A stretch of DNA of 64,000 nt from JBBCJT01 sp037190665 (GTDB lineage: Bacteria; Pseudomonadota; Alphaproteobacteria; Acetobacterales; Acetobacteraceae): assembly GCA_037190665.1 (NCBI GenBank), contig JBBCJT010000010.1, positions 1-64,000 on the forward strand, read 5' to 3'. The translations under genes and the position numbers were made by a program. Below are positions 1 through 9,199 of this stretch, piece after piece. The notes under the pieces are model-generated. The model saw nothing but the letters and a program-made list of their open reading frames with translations, made no database searches and was not told the DNA's origin. Each line of letters begins with the position of its first letter. Position 1 is the stretch's first letter.

Positions 1-168
1 CGCGGGGGGTGGGGGCAGACGATCGATTTGGCCGAAGGCCCTCTGGAGGAATCCCGGGTCAAGGGGCCGGTGGCCCCTTGCGGGGTGCAGGGGCAGCGCC
101 CCTGCTGGGTCTGGCAGCAAAGCCCCATCACTCTTGACGCCACGGCCCGGCGGGCCACGTTCTGGGGC

Positions 169-861
169 ATGGACCCCAAGCAGCTTCTCGACAATTTTCT
201 CGGTGCCGGCAGTTCGGCGAAGGCGGGCGATTTGCTCGGCCAGGCGCGCGGGCAGTTGGACAGGATGGGCATGCCCGGCGGCTTCGCCGGCGGCGCGGCC
301 GTGGGCGGGCTGCTCGCGCTGCTGCTCGGCGGCAAGAAGCTCGGCAAGGTCGCGAGTTACGGCGGCGCCGCAGCGCTGGGCGCGCTCGCCTATCGCACGT
401 GGCAAAACTGGCAGTCGCAGCCGGGCGCGCCGAATGTTCCCACGCCCGCGAAGCAGGACACATTCCTGCCATCCGCCGCACCCGCCGCCGATGGCGCGCC
501 GTTCGAGCTGGCGCTGATCCGCGCGATGGTCGCTGCCGCCGCGGCGGATGGACACATCGACGCGACGGAGCGCCGCTCGATCGCCACCAAGGTGGAGGCG
601 ATGGGGCTGGATACCGAGGCCAAGGCCTTCGTCTTCGACGCGATGAACGACCCGCCGACCCCGGAGGCGATTGCCCAGGCGGCGCGCACCCCGGAGCAGG
701 CCTCGCAGCTCTGGCTCGCGGCGCGTCTAGCCGCCACGCCGGACGAGCCGACGGAGCGCGCCTTCCTCGATGCGCTGGCGCACCGGCTGTCGCTGCCGCC
801 GCCGCTGGTCGCCGAACTCGAAAAGGAACTCGTCCGCGCGGCCGCTCCCGCCGGGGCCTGA
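169..861 (+). CDS. DUF533/TerB-like inner-membrane-associated protein
   Basis: The 230-aa protein starts at ATG 169; an in-frame extension back to 28 is possible but looks like untranslated leader. Residues about 37-78 are Gly/Ala-rich and hydrophobic (GGKKLGK near 54), suggesting membrane association. Residues about 115-225 form a helical TerB-like domain with the acidic motif ADGHID and a second helical repeat. This layout matches the DUF533 (YebE-like) family, whose biochemical role is not established. It ends 32 bases before rnhB and may share its transcript. Family assignment is fairly sure; function is unknown. Confidence 0.75.
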   Translation: MDPKQLLDNFLGAGSSAKAGDLLGQARGQLDRMGMPGGFAGGAAVGGLLALLLGGKKLGKVASYGGAAALGALAYRTWQNWQSQPGAPNVPTPAKQDTFLPSAAPAADGAPFELALIRAMVAAAAADGHIDATERRSIATKVEAMGLDTEAKAFVFDAMNDPPTPEAIAQAARTPEQASQLWLAARLAATPDEPTERAFLDALAHRLSLPPPLVAELEKELVRAAAPAGA

Positions 862-893
862 CCTGACTCGGCGCGGGTGCTACCCATGCGTCC

Positions 894-1505
894 GTGCCGA
901 ACTGGAGCATGGAGCGGAAGGCCGGCGGGCGTGTCGCCGGTGTGGATGAGGCCGGGCGCGGACCGCTCGCGGGTCCGGTGGTCGCTGCCGCCGTGGTGTT
1001 CCCGCGCGGCGTGCCGCGCGGCCTCGCCAGGCTGCTCGACGACAGCAAGAAACTGACCGCTCCGGCGCGCGAGGAGGCCTTCGCGGCGCTGCGGCGCTTT
1101 CCGGGGGCGGAGATTGCGGTCGCCGCCGCGTCGGTGGAGGAGATCGCGCGGCTGAACATCCTGCACGCCGCGCTGCTTGCCATGGCGCGCGCGGTCTCGC
1201 GGCTGCCCTCGCCACCCGACCTCGCGCTGGTGGACGGCAACTGCCCCCCGCGCCTGACCTGCCCCGTGCGCTGCGTGATCGGCGGCGATGCGGAGTGCCT
1301 GTCGATCGCGGCCGCCTCCATCGTCGCAAAGGTGGTGCGCGACCGCGCCATGGCGCGGCTGGGCGTGCGCTATCCCGGTTACGGCTGGCAGGACAACGCC
1401 GGCTACGGCACCGCCGCGCACCGCGCCGCGCTGCATGCGCTGGGCCCGACGCGCCATCATCGGGCCGCCTTCGGCACGGTCCGCCAGCTCGCCCTGTTCG
1501 CCTGA
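894..1505 (+). CDS. rnhB: Ribonuclease HII
   Basis: Ribonuclease HII hydrolyses the RNA strand of RNA-DNA hybrids and removes misincorporated ribonucleotides from DNA, using two divalent metals in the cytoplasm. The N-terminus has the family motif GVDEAGRGPLAGP, containing the first Asp-Glu catalytic pair. Later acidic residues follow in LVDGN and in the AAASIVAKVVRDR block, both typical of type 2 RNase H. Length (203 aa) is normal. The start is GTG 894; ATG 909, five codons later, is equally possible. It lies 78 bases upstream of ccrM, a pairing common in alphaproteobacteria. Confidence 0.93.
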   Translation: MPNWSMERKAGGRVAGVDEAGRGPLAGPVVAAAVVFPRGVPRGLARLLDDSKKLTAPAREEAFAALRRFPGAEIAVAAASVEEIARLNILHAALLAMARAVSRLPSPPDLALVDGNCPPRLTCPVRCVIGGDAECLSIAAASIVAKVVRDRAMARLGVRYPGYGWQDNAGYGTAAHRAALHALGPTRHHRAAFGTVRQLALFA

Positions 1506-1583
1506 GGCGCGATTTCTCGCGCACCATTGATTGACGCGGCGACGGTCGGCCCGCCACTTTGCGCCCGTTCCGCTTTGGCCCTC

Positions 1584-2684
1584 ATGTTGGATCTCGTCCG
1601 AGAACTTCCGCTCGATCAGGTATTGCTAGGCGACTGCGTCCCCATGCTGCGGATGCTGCCGCCGGCATCCGTGCACTGCGTGTTTGCCGATCCACCCTAC
1701 AACCTTCAGTTGCGGGGCGAGTTGCGGCGCCCGGACGACAGCCTCGTCGATGGCGTGGACGAGGAGTGGGACCGTTTCAGCGACTTCGCCGCCTATGACG
1801 CATTCACCCGCGAATGGCTCACCGAATGCCGGCGGGTGCTGCGCAAGGACGGCACGCTGTGGGTGATCGGCGCCTACCACAACATCTTCCGGATCGGCGC
1901 GATCCTGCAGGATCTCGGTTTCTGGATCCTCAACGACGTGGTGTGGCGCAAGGCCAACCCGATGCCGAATTTCCGCGGCCGCCGCTTCACCAATGCGCAC
2001 GAGACGCTGATCTGGGCGGCCCGGCAGCGCGACAGCCGTTACAAGTTCAACTACGCGGCGATGAAGGCGCTGAACGACGACGTACAGATGCGCAGCGACT
2101 GGTGGCTACCGCTGTGCACGGGGGCGGAGCGGCTGCGCAACGCGCACGGGCTGAAGTTGCACCCGACGCAGAAGCCGGAGGCGCTGCTCCACCGCGTGCT
2201 GCTGTCCAGCACCGGGCCCGGAGACGTCGTTCTCGACCCGTTCTTCGGCACCGGCACGACGGGCGTGGTGGCCAAGCGGCTGCACCGGCACTGGATCGGC
2301 ATCGAGCGTCATCCGGCCTATGCCGAAGCCGCCATCGGCCGTGTGCGCAAGGTGCGGCCCGCGCCGAGCGAAGGCGTGGCGATCGCGCCCGCGAAGCGCG
2401 ACCTGCCGCGCATCGCCTTCGGCTCCCTCGTCGAGCGGGGGCTGATCGCGCCGGGCACGAAGCTGTTCGACCGCGCGCAGCGGGTGAGCGCGACGGTCGC
2501 CGCCGACGGCACGATCAGCGGCGGCGGGCATCGCGGCTCCATCCATCAGGTCGGCGCGGCGCTGACCAATGCGCCGTCCTGCAACGGCTGGACCTTCTGG
2601 CACCTGATGCGCGACGGAGCCCCCGTGCCGATCGATACGCTGCGCGCCACGCTGCGGGAGGAGGGGGGCTCTACTCCACCTTGA
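1584..2684 (+). CDS. ccrM: CcrM-type adenine-N6 DNA methyltransferase (GAnTC)
   Basis: This beta-class methyltransferase is expected to methylate adenine in GAnTC, the cell-cycle mark of alphaproteobacteria. Catalytic motif DPPY is at residues 36-39 (FADPPYNLQL) and the SAM-binding motif DPFFGTGTTG is near residue 215. The C-terminal domain (SLVERGLIAPG, then APSCNGWTFWH) is the extension typical of CcrM that takes part in target recognition. Starting at ATG 1584 gives 366 aa, close to the known CcrM length; ATT/ATG codons from 1527 would add 19 poorly conserved residues. Its last 14 bases overlap the 3' end of the opposite-strand TTT receptor gene. Confidence 0.93.
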   Translation: MLDLVRELPLDQVLLGDCVPMLRMLPPASVHCVFADPPYNLQLRGELRRPDDSLVDGVDEEWDRFSDFAAYDAFTREWLTECRRVLRKDGTLWVIGAYHNIFRIGAILQDLGFWILNDVVWRKANPMPNFRGRRFTNAHETLIWAARQRDSRYKFNYAAMKALNDDVQMRSDWWLPLCTGAERLRNAHGLKLHPTQKPEALLHRVLLSSTGPGDVVLDPFFGTGTTGVVAKRLHRHWIGIERHPAYAEAAIGRVRKVRPAPSEGVAIAPAKRDLPRIAFGSLVERGLIAPGTKLFDRAQRVSATVAADGTISGGGHRGSIHQVGAALTNAPSCNGWTFWHLMRDGAPVPIDTLRATLREEGGSTPP

Positions 2685-3648
2685 TGCTGGCGCGGCGGAC
2701 GACCTCGCCGAACTTGGCGTGCTCGGCCCGCATGAAGGCGGCGAAAGCGGCGGCGTCGCGGACATCCACCTCGGCCCCCTGACGCACGACACGCTCCTTC
2801 GTGTCCGGCTCCGCCATCGCCTTCAGGATCTCCGCGGACAGCCGCTGGCTGACGGGCGCGGGCAGACCGGCGGGGCCGATCACGCCGAACCAGATCGTCA
2901 TCTCGTAATCGGCGACGCCCGCTTCCTGCATCGTCGGCACGTCCGGCAGCAGCGGATGGCGCGTGGCGCCGGACACGGCGAGCGGGACCAGCTTGCCGGT
3001 CTGGATATGCGGCAGCAGCAGCGGCACGCCCTCGAACCCGACCGGGATGTCGCCCGCCAGCAGGGCGGTGGCGACCGGCGCGGCGCCGCGATAGGGCACG
3101 TGCGTCATGGCGATCCCGGCGCGCAGCTTCAGCAGCTCCGTCGCCAGATGCGTGCTGCCGCCGATGCCTGCGCTCGCGTAGTCGATCTTGCCCGGCTCGG
3201 CCTTCGCCTTCGCGATCAGCTCCGCGACCGAGCGGATGCCGGAGGCCGGCGAGGCGACCAGCACGATCATGATGCTGGCGCAGCCGGCGATCGGCGTGAG
3301 GTCCTTCAGCGGATCGAGCCCGGCATTGGGGAACAGGTGCGGGTTGATCGCCATCGTCGCGGTGTTGGCGATGCCGATGGTGCGCCCGTCCGGCCTCGCC
3401 TGCGCGACCTCCCGCGTGCCGAGCATGCCGCCCGCGCCCGGCTTGTTGTCCACCACCACCGGCTGGCCGAGCGCGGGGGAGAGCTTGTCGGCCAGCAGCC
3501 GCGCCAGCCCGTCGTTGAACGCGCCGGGCGGGGCAGGGACCACCACGCGTACCAGCCCATCGGGTTGCCATGCCTGCGCATGCGCCGCACCGGCGGCCAG
3601 CGCGCCGCCGGCCACGAGCAGGCCGCGTCGGTCGATCCGCATCATCAT
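2671..3648 (-). CDS. TTT-family (Bug) periplasmic substrate-binding protein
   Basis: This 325-aa extracytoplasmic receptor of the tripartite tricarboxylate transporter type has a twin-arginine-like leader (RIDRRGLLVAGGALAAGAAHAQ), then the family hallmarks VVPAPPGAFNDGLAR, VVDNKPGAGG and ARPDGRTIGIA. ATG 3648 is the first of three consecutive ATGs and follows a GGAGG sequence. It lies 19 bases downstream of the enolase-superfamily gene, so both are probably co-transcribed, and the ligand may be a sugar acid used by that enzyme. No TctA/TctB membrane subunits are nearby. The ligand itself cannot be read from sequence. Confidence 0.88.
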   Translation of the reverse strand: MMMRIDRRGLLVAGGALAAGAAHAQAWQPDGLVRVVVPAPPGAFNDGLARLLADKLSPALGQPVVVDNKPGAGGMLGTREVAQARPDGRTIGIANTATMAINPHLFPNAGLDPLKDLTPIAGCASIMIVLVASPASGIRSVAELIAKAKAEPGKIDYASAGIGGSTHLATELLKLRAGIAMTHVPYRGAAPVATALLAGDIPVGFEGVPLLLPHIQTGKLVPLAVSGATRHPLLPDVPTMQEAGVADYEMTIWFGVIGPAGLPAPVSQRLSAEILKAMAEPDTKERVVRQGAEVDVRDAAAFAAFMRAEHAKFGEVVRRASIKVE

Positions 3649-3667
3649 CGTTTCCTCCGCTTGTCTG

Positions 3668-4840
3668 TCAGGGCCGCATCGCGGCGAGATCGTCGAGGCT
3701 GGCGCCGAGGCCGAAGCCCGGCGCGTCGGATGGCGTGAGCCAGCCATCCGCAGGCGTGGCCATGCCGGGGAACAGGCGCATCTCCGCCAGCGGCACGCCG
3801 GGCGCGGTGCCGAGGAAGAACTCGCCCATCGGGCTGCACGGCATGGCGAGGCCGAAATGCTGGCCATAGGGCGTGTTCATCCCCGCGTGCGGGATCACCG
3901 CGATGCCGGCCACGTCCGCGATCGCGGCAATGCGCAGGCAGGCGGTCAGCCCGCCGACCCAGGCGATATCCGGCTGCAACACGTCCGCCGAGCGGCGCGC
4001 GGCCGCCTGCAGGAAGGGCTGGGGCAGGTACCAGTGCTCGCCGGTGGCCAGCCCGCACCAGGGCAGGCGGCGGCGCAGCGCATCCTGCCCGTCGAAATCC
4101 TCCGGCCAGAGGCAATCCTCGATCCAGCGCAGCCCGTAGGGGCGGAGGCGTTCGGCGAGCCGGACCGCGTACTCGACATCGAACGCCATCCAGCAATCGA
4201 GCATCAGCTCGACATCGCGGCCGATCAGTTCGCGCGTGCGCCCGACCAGATCCTCGTTCGCGGCGAGGCCGGCGAGGCCGCTCGCCGGGCCGTGCGGGCA
4301 GGCGAGCTTGGTGGCGCGGAAGCCCAGTTCCATGTGCCAGTCGGTATCGTTGCCGGTGGCGTAGCACTCGATCCGGCTGCGCGCCGGCCCGCCGATCAGC
4401 GACCACACCGGCTGGCCGAGCACCTTGCCCTTCAGGTCCCACAGCGCGAGGTCCACCGCGCTGATCGCGTAGGAGGCGAGGCCCGCCGCGCTGTAGGTGG
4501 AGGCCATGCGCGCCATCATGTCCCACAGCCGCTCGGTGGCGAGCGCGGGCTCGCCGATCAGCAGCGGTGCGAGGTGGGATTCGATGGTCGGGATCACAGG
4601 TCCGGAATAGCGGCTGATCCCGAAGCCCCAGCTTCCGTCGCTCGCCGTGACCAGGCAGCCGACCCCGGGCCAGGAGGGGCGCCAGACGCTGCGGTCACGC
4701 TTGAAGCGTTCGTGCCGGGACATTGGCCCGGCCACCTCGGCCGCGGCGGTCCAGGCCGGCCGGCGCGGCGCGGTGCGCGCGGGGCCGCCCACGAGGTCGC
4801 TGCGGATCGGGAAGGCCTCGATCCGCGCGATGGTCAGCAT
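3668..4840 (-). CDS. Enolase-superfamily sugar-acid dehydratase, L-rhamnonate dehydratase-like
   Basis: This 390-aa mandelate-racemase/muconate-lactonizing-type enzyme is closest in motif pattern to L-rhamnonate dehydratase. Metal ligands are visible as Asp215 (LDCWM), Glu241 (WIEDC) and Glu268 (ATGEH). A catalytic His is His318 (IPHAG), and Asp291 lies in the LQPDIAWVGG strand. Such enzymes abstract the proton alpha to a carboxylate and eliminate water, giving a 2-keto-3-deoxy sugar acid. It is the first gene of a leftward pair with a TTT receptor, which suggests uptake and dehydration of the same acid. Exact substrate is inferred only. Confidence 0.8.
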   Translation of the reverse strand: MLTIARIEAFPIRSDLVGGPARTAPRRPAWTAAAEVAGPMSRHERFKRDRSVWRPSWPGVGCLVTASDGSWGFGISRYSGPVIPTIESHLAPLLIGEPALATERLWDMMARMASTYSAAGLASYAISAVDLALWDLKGKVLGQPVWSLIGGPARSRIECYATGNDTDWHMELGFRATKLACPHGPASGLAGLAANEDLVGRTRELIGRDVELMLDCWMAFDVEYAVRLAERLRPYGLRWIEDCLWPEDFDGQDALRRRLPWCGLATGEHWYLPQPFLQAAARRSADVLQPDIAWVGGLTACLRIAAIADVAGIAVIPHAGMNTPYGQHFGLAMPCSPMGEFFLGTAPGVPLAEMRLFPGMATPADGWLTPSDAPGFGLGASLDDLAAMRP

Positions 4841-4970
4841 GCGTTCGTTTCCTCTGCCTCGGGCGGGAGCCTAGTCGGGGGCGTGGCATACAGCGAGGGG
4901 GCGTCGAAGCTGTTGCAGCGCGACCCGACCCGAAGCAGCATGCGGCCCGCGAAAACAGGGGGTTTCGGTT

Positions 4971-6554
4971 ATGAAGCGACGCACGTTGCTGGCGGCGGGC
5001 GCGGCTGCCGCGCTGGCGAGGCCATCGCTCGCGCAGGCGCCTTCGGCCACCACGCTGAAGCTGATGCCGCAATCGGATCTGCCGATCCTCGATCCGCTGA
5101 ACACCACCGCCTACATCACCCGCAACCACGGCCACATGGTGTGGGACACGCTGTACGGGATCGACGAGAAGTTCGTCCCGCACCCGCAGCTCGCCGAAGG
5201 CCATGTGGTGGAGGACGAGGGGCGGCGCTGGATCTTCACCCTGCGCGAGGGCCCGGTCTTCCACGACGGCGAGAAGGTGCTGGCGAAGGACGCCGTCGCC
5301 TCGATCAAGCGCTGGGCGATCCGCGACGCGATGGGCCAGATGCTGGCACAGCGCTGGGACGAGGTCGCCGCGCTGGACGACCGCCGTTTCGTCATCCGCC
5401 TCAAGCGGCCGTTCCCGCTGATGCTCGATGCGCTCGGCAAGGCGTCGTCCTATCCGTGCTTCGTCTATCCCGAGCGGATCGCGGTGCAGGACCCGGCGCG
5501 CGCCTTCACCGGCGATGTGATCGGCAGCGGCCCGTACCGCTTCGTGACGGAGGAGCGGCGCGCCGGCAGCCTCGTCGTCTACCGCAAGTTCGACCGCTAC
5601 ATCCCGCGCCAGGGCACGACCAGCCTCATCTCCGGCCCGAAGGTCGCGAATTTCGAGCGGATGGAGTGGCACTGGATCGCTGACGCCTCCACCGCCGCCG
5701 CGGCCTTGCAGCGCGGCGAGATGGACTGGTGGGAGAATGTCGCCCCCGACCTGCGCGAACTCCTCACCCGCGATGCCAACGTGGTCGTGGAAGTGGTGGA
5801 TTCCGGGGGCACGCTCGCCAACCTGGTCGTCAATCACAAGCATCCGCCTTTCGACGATCCCGCGCGGCGGCGCGCGCTGCTGACCGCGGTCAGCCAGAAC
5901 GACGCGATGCAGGCGATCATGGGCGGCGACCGCAGCCTGTGGCGCGACGATATCGGCTACTTCCCCGTCGCCTCGCCGATGGCGAATGACGAGGGCCTGT
6001 CGATCCTGCGCGGCCCGCGGGACATCGAAGCCTCCCGCCGCGCGATGGCGGCGGCGGGCGGGGCGGGGATGCGGACCCTGATGATCCACCCGACGGAATT
6101 CCCCAACAACAACGGGTTGTCGATTGTCGGTGTGGACGTGATGAAGCGCATCGGCCTCGCCGCCGAGAGCTTCCCGTGCGACTGGGGCACCGCGCTGCAA
6201 CGGCGTTCGAACAAGAATCCGATCGACCAAGGTGGCTGGAACACCATCGTCGCGCTGTTCGCCGGGATGGATTTCGCCACCCCGGCCGGCCACCTGCTGC
6301 TGCGCGGCGCGGGCGACGCCGCGTGGTTCGGCTGGCCGGTCTCCGAGCGGATCGAGGCACTGCGGGCGCAGTGGTTCGATGCGCCGGATCTGGATGCGCA
6401 GAAGGCGCTGGCGCGCCAGCTTCAGGCGCAGGCGCTGCAGGATGTGCCCTACGTGCCGATGGGCCAGTACTTCATCTCCACGGCCTACCGCCGCACCATC
6501 ACCGGCGTGCTGCGCGGCATGACGCTGCCGCTGAACGTGAAGCGGGTGGGCTGA
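4971..6554 (+). CDS. ABC transporter substrate-binding protein, family 5 (dipeptide/oligopeptide type)
   Basis: This 527-aa periplasmic receptor has a signal peptide (MKRRTLLAAG... to LAQA, about residue 22) and a twin-arginine-like start. Family-5 features follow in order: LKLMPQSDLPILDPL, the hydrophobic LREGPVFHDGEKV block, GSGPYRF near 182, and the C-terminal LQDVPYVPMGQYF. These proteins deliver peptides, nickel or other ligands to an ABC permease. The permease and ATPase genes are not adjacent, so it is an orphan receptor here. A strong GC hairpin lies just beyond its stop. Confidence 0.87.
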   Translation: MKRRTLLAAGAAAALARPSLAQAPSATTLKLMPQSDLPILDPLNTTAYITRNHGHMVWDTLYGIDEKFVPHPQLAEGHVVEDEGRRWIFTLREGPVFHDGEKVLAKDAVASIKRWAIRDAMGQMLAQRWDEVAALDDRRFVIRLKRPFPLMLDALGKASSYPCFVYPERIAVQDPARAFTGDVIGSGPYRFVTEERRAGSLVVYRKFDRYIPRQGTTSLISGPKVANFERMEWHWIADASTAAAALQRGEMDWWENVAPDLRELLTRDANVVVEVVDSGGTLANLVVNHKHPPFDDPARRRALLTAVSQNDAMQAIMGGDRSLWRDDIGYFPVASPMANDEGLSILRGPRDIEASRRAMAAAGGAGMRTLMIHPTEFPNNNGLSIVGVDVMKRIGLAAESFPCDWGTALQRRSNKNPIDQGGWNTIVALFAGMDFATPAGHLLLRGAGDAAWFGWPVSERIEALRAQWFDAPDLDAQKALARQLQAQALQDVPYVPMGQYFISTAYRRTITGVLRGMTLPLNVKRVG

Positions 6555-6560
6555 TACGCA

Positions 6561-6588
6561 GCGGGCGGGGTCGCGAGGCCCCGCCCGC
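6561..6588. terminator. GC-rich hairpin between convergent genes
   Basis: A perfect 10-bp stem (GCGGGCGGGG / CCCCGCCCGC) with an 8-base loop lies between the stop of the ABC receptor gene and the stop of bphP. There is no T-run, so it is a candidate bidirectional, rather than canonical, terminator. Confidence 0.55.
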
Positions 6589-6604
6589 ATGCGACGCGCC
6601 CGGA

Positions 6605-9199
6605 TCAGGGGGATGCGAGGAGGCTCTCCAGCGCGCCGATCAGCACGCGCTCGTCATACGGCTTGCGTACGATGGGGACGCCGGCGAGGTCGGGCGGCAC
6701 CATGATGCTGTCGCCGTAGCCCGTGGCGAAGAAGAAGGGCACGCCGCGTTCGCGCAGCAGCCGCGCGATCGGGATCGACGTGCCGGTGCCGAGATTGACA
6801 TCCAGGATCGCGAGGTCGGGGGTGAAGTCGCGCAGCCAGTTCAGCGTCTCCGCCACCGACGCGCAGGTGGTGACGTTGCGCGTGCCGTGATCGGCGAGGA
6901 TCAGCTCCACGTCCATCGCGATGATCATCTGGTCCTCGACCAGCAGCACCCGCTTGTCCACGAGCGTGCCGTCGCCGGGCGTTTCCGCCGTGGCGGGCGG
7001 CACCGCCACGTCCGATGTCCCGTCGCCGGCGCGCGCGACGTGGCGCGCTGGCAGGCGGAATCGCGCGCGCAGGCCGTCCCGCGCGAACACCATATCGCTT
7101 TCCCCGCCCAGATCGAAGGGCACGCTGCGGTCGATCAACACCGTGCCGAAACCTCGTTCGCGCGGCGGCGCGACCGGCGGGCCGCCCGACTCCTGCCAGA
7201 CCAGCACGCAGTCGCCTTCGGCGGTCAGCGTCCATTCGACGGCAAGCTTGCCGCCGGGAACGGATAGCGCCCCGTACTTGGCCGCGTTGGTGGCCAATTC
7301 GTGCAGCATCAGTGCCATCACCGAAAACGCCCGCGCGTCGAGCCACACGGGCGGCCCGGCAAGCTCCACCCCGGCGGCGGCGCTGCGGTGCGGCGAAAGC
7401 TCCGCCGCCAGCAGGTCCGCCAGCAGCCCGCCGTTGTCTCCCCGCACCACCTGGTCGTGCGCGAGCGCGAGGGCGCGGATGCGGCCCTTCAGCGCGGCGA
7501 CGTAGTCGGCGACGCTGCGGCCTTCCGCGATCGGGTGACCGACGAGCGACTGGATGACCGCGAGGATGTTCTTGACGCGATGGTTCAGCTCCTCGTTGAG
7601 CAGCCGCTGGCGCAGCGCGGCCTTGGCGCGCTCGTCGGCCAGCAGCTCGCTGTGACGCAGCGCGATCTCCACCAGCGCGCCGCGCGCAGCCTCCGCCACC
7701 TCGCGGTCGGCATCCGTCCAGGGATCGCACTGCTCGTGCACCGTCTCCTTCCAGATCGCGAAACTCTTGCGCGGGGTGAGGCGGTCGCCGAGCGGGCCGA
7801 CGGCGTAGGACTTCTCCGGATTGCCCGCCCAGTCCAGCGTCTGGACGACCTCGCGGCGGAACAGCAGCAGGTAGTCGCGCGGGAGCTGCGACAGCGGGAT
7901 CGCCAGCATGCCCGCGGCCTTGTCCAGCCAGGCGCGCGCCTCCGGGATCGCCCGCGGCAGGCTGTCCGTCGCCCAGATCGCGCTCTCCGCCCTGCCGGCC
8001 AGATAGCCCGCCAGGTGAGGGATCGCCGCCTCCGGGGGCACCGATCCCTGTGCGGTCCAGCGCCCGTTGATCCAGAGACCGGCGCCGTCGCAGGGCATCA
8101 GGCTCGCGATGTCCGGCAGGTGCTCGCGGAACACCGCCTCCACGTCGTCGTGATGCGAGGTCAGGTGCAGCAGCCGGTCGAGCTGCTGGCGTGCCTGCGC
8201 CGCGGCAGCGAAGCCGCGCGCCTGTTCCAGCGCGCCGAGCCGGAGCGAGAAGAACTCGGCGAATATCTCCGCGACCGTCCGCCGCGACATGGACAGCGTG
8301 CGGGGCGTGTAGTGATGGCAGGCGATCAGCCCCCAGAGCTGGCCGTCGATGATCACCGAGATGGACATCGACGCCGCAACGCCCATGTTGCGCAGATACT
8401 CGCAATGGATCGGCGAGACGCTGCGCAGGTGCGCGTGCGTGAGGTCGAGTGGCTGGCCGGAGGGATCGTGTTCCGGGATCAGCTTCATCCGCGCGCCGTT
8501 CGCGTCCGAGATCACCCGGATCGTATTGGCCAGGTACAATGCGCGCGCCTGCCGAGGGATATCGCTCGCCGGGAAGTACTGGCCGAGGAAGCTCTCGAGG
8601 TCCCGGCGCCTGGTCTCGGCGATCACCCGTCCGGCGCCATCCTGGCCGAAGCGATAGATCATCACCCGGTCGTAGCCGAGCACGCTATGCGCGAGCCGGC
8701 ATGTCGCGTCGATCATCCGGTCGAGGTCGGCGATGCCCGCGAGCCGGTCGATCATCATCCGCGCGAGTTCGAGCGAACGGTCGGTGGCCTCGGCCGGCTC
8801 GAACTCGATCACCACCACGCCGCGGGAGACGTGGATCGCCACGTCGAAGACGACACCGGAGGCGAGCGGCAGCCCATGCACCAGCGCGCGGCGGGAGGCG
8901 CGGACCTGTCCTGCGATGGCGTTCCGCAGCTTGTGCGCCGCCTCGTCCCCGATCAGCCCCTCGAGCGTCGCGCCGTTGATCTCGCCGACCAGCCCCAGCA
9001 TCTCTCCCGCGTTGGCGGAATGGCACAGCACCGTCGTCGCCCGCGCGTCGCAGGCGAGCAGGCAGCCATGGGGCTGGATGCTGCCGGGAATATGGATCGG
9101 TTCCCGGTCGCAGTTCGTGAGATCTACCGAATCAGGGGGCAAGTGCCCCGGCCTCCAGAAAGGCGGCCCCCGCGGCGGCGAAGCCGCTCTCGGCGGCAC
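6605..9199 (-). CDS. bphP: Bacteriophytochrome hybrid HWE histidine kinase with receiver domain
   Basis: This red/far-red photoreceptor kinase has 864 aa from ATG 9199. Order: PAS-like domain with Cys30 in NCDREPIH (the expected biliverdin attachment site), GAF with the phytochrome motif PASDIPRQAR, PHY, then an HWE/HisKA2 kinase. The phospho-accepting His is about 540 (ELNHRVKN), the N-box HELATNAAKYG about 633, and the HWE-type VWQESGG follows. A receiver occupies 749-864 with Asp800 as likely phosphate acceptor. TTG 9142, preceded by GGAGG at 9-base spacing, is an alternative start giving Cys11. It overlaps bphO, so chromophore and apoprotein are co-expressed. No output DNA-binding domain is present. 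Confidence 0.9.
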   Translation of the reverse strand: MPPRAASPPRGPPFWRPGHLPPDSVDLTNCDREPIHIPGSIQPHGCLLACDARATTVLCHSANAGEMLGLVGEINGATLEGLIGDEAAHKLRNAIAGQVRASRRALVHGLPLASGVVFDVAIHVSRGVVVIEFEPAEATDRSLELARMMIDRLAGIADLDRMIDATCRLAHSVLGYDRVMIYRFGQDGAGRVIAETRRRDLESFLGQYFPASDIPRQARALYLANTIRVISDANGARMKLIPEHDPSGQPLDLTHAHLRSVSPIHCEYLRNMGVAASMSISVIIDGQLWGLIACHHYTPRTLSMSRRTVAEIFAEFFSLRLGALEQARGFAAAAQARQQLDRLLHLTSHHDDVEAVFREHLPDIASLMPCDGAGLWINGRWTAQGSVPPEAAIPHLAGYLAGRAESAIWATDSLPRAIPEARAWLDKAAGMLAIPLSQLPRDYLLLFRREVVQTLDWAGNPEKSYAVGPLGDRLTPRKSFAIWKETVHEQCDPWTDADREVAEAARGALVEIALRHSELLADERAKAALRQRLLNEELNHRVKNILAVIQSLVGHPIAEGRSVADYVAALKGRIRALALAHDQVVRGDNGGLLADLLAAELSPHRSAAAGVELAGPPVWLDARAFSVMALMLHELATNAAKYGALSVPGGKLAVEWTLTAEGDCVLVWQESGGPPVAPPRERGFGTVLIDRSVPFDLGGESDMVFARDGLRARFRLPARHVARAGDGTSDVAVPPATAETPGDGTLVDKRVLLVEDQMIIAMDVELILADHGTRNVTTCASVAETLNWLRDFTPDLAILDVNLGTGTSIPIARLLRERGVPFFFATGYGDSIMVPPDLAGVPIVRKPYDERVLIGALESLLASP

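Noticed and set aside
28..168. N-terminal extension of the first gene
   Set aside because: The 47 extra codons encode a Gly/Pro/Arg/Cys mixture unlike the family; ATG 169 begins the conserved MDPKQLLDNFLG sequence.
865..869. GACTC site before rnhB-ccrM as a methylation-controlled promoter element
   Set aside because: One GAnTC is expected by chance and no promoter hexamers surround it.
3188..5683. An 831-codon + strand frame over the TTT receptor and dehydratase
   Set aside because: Both opposite-strand genes have full family motifs, and the frame also runs into the ABC receptor gene in the wrong phase.
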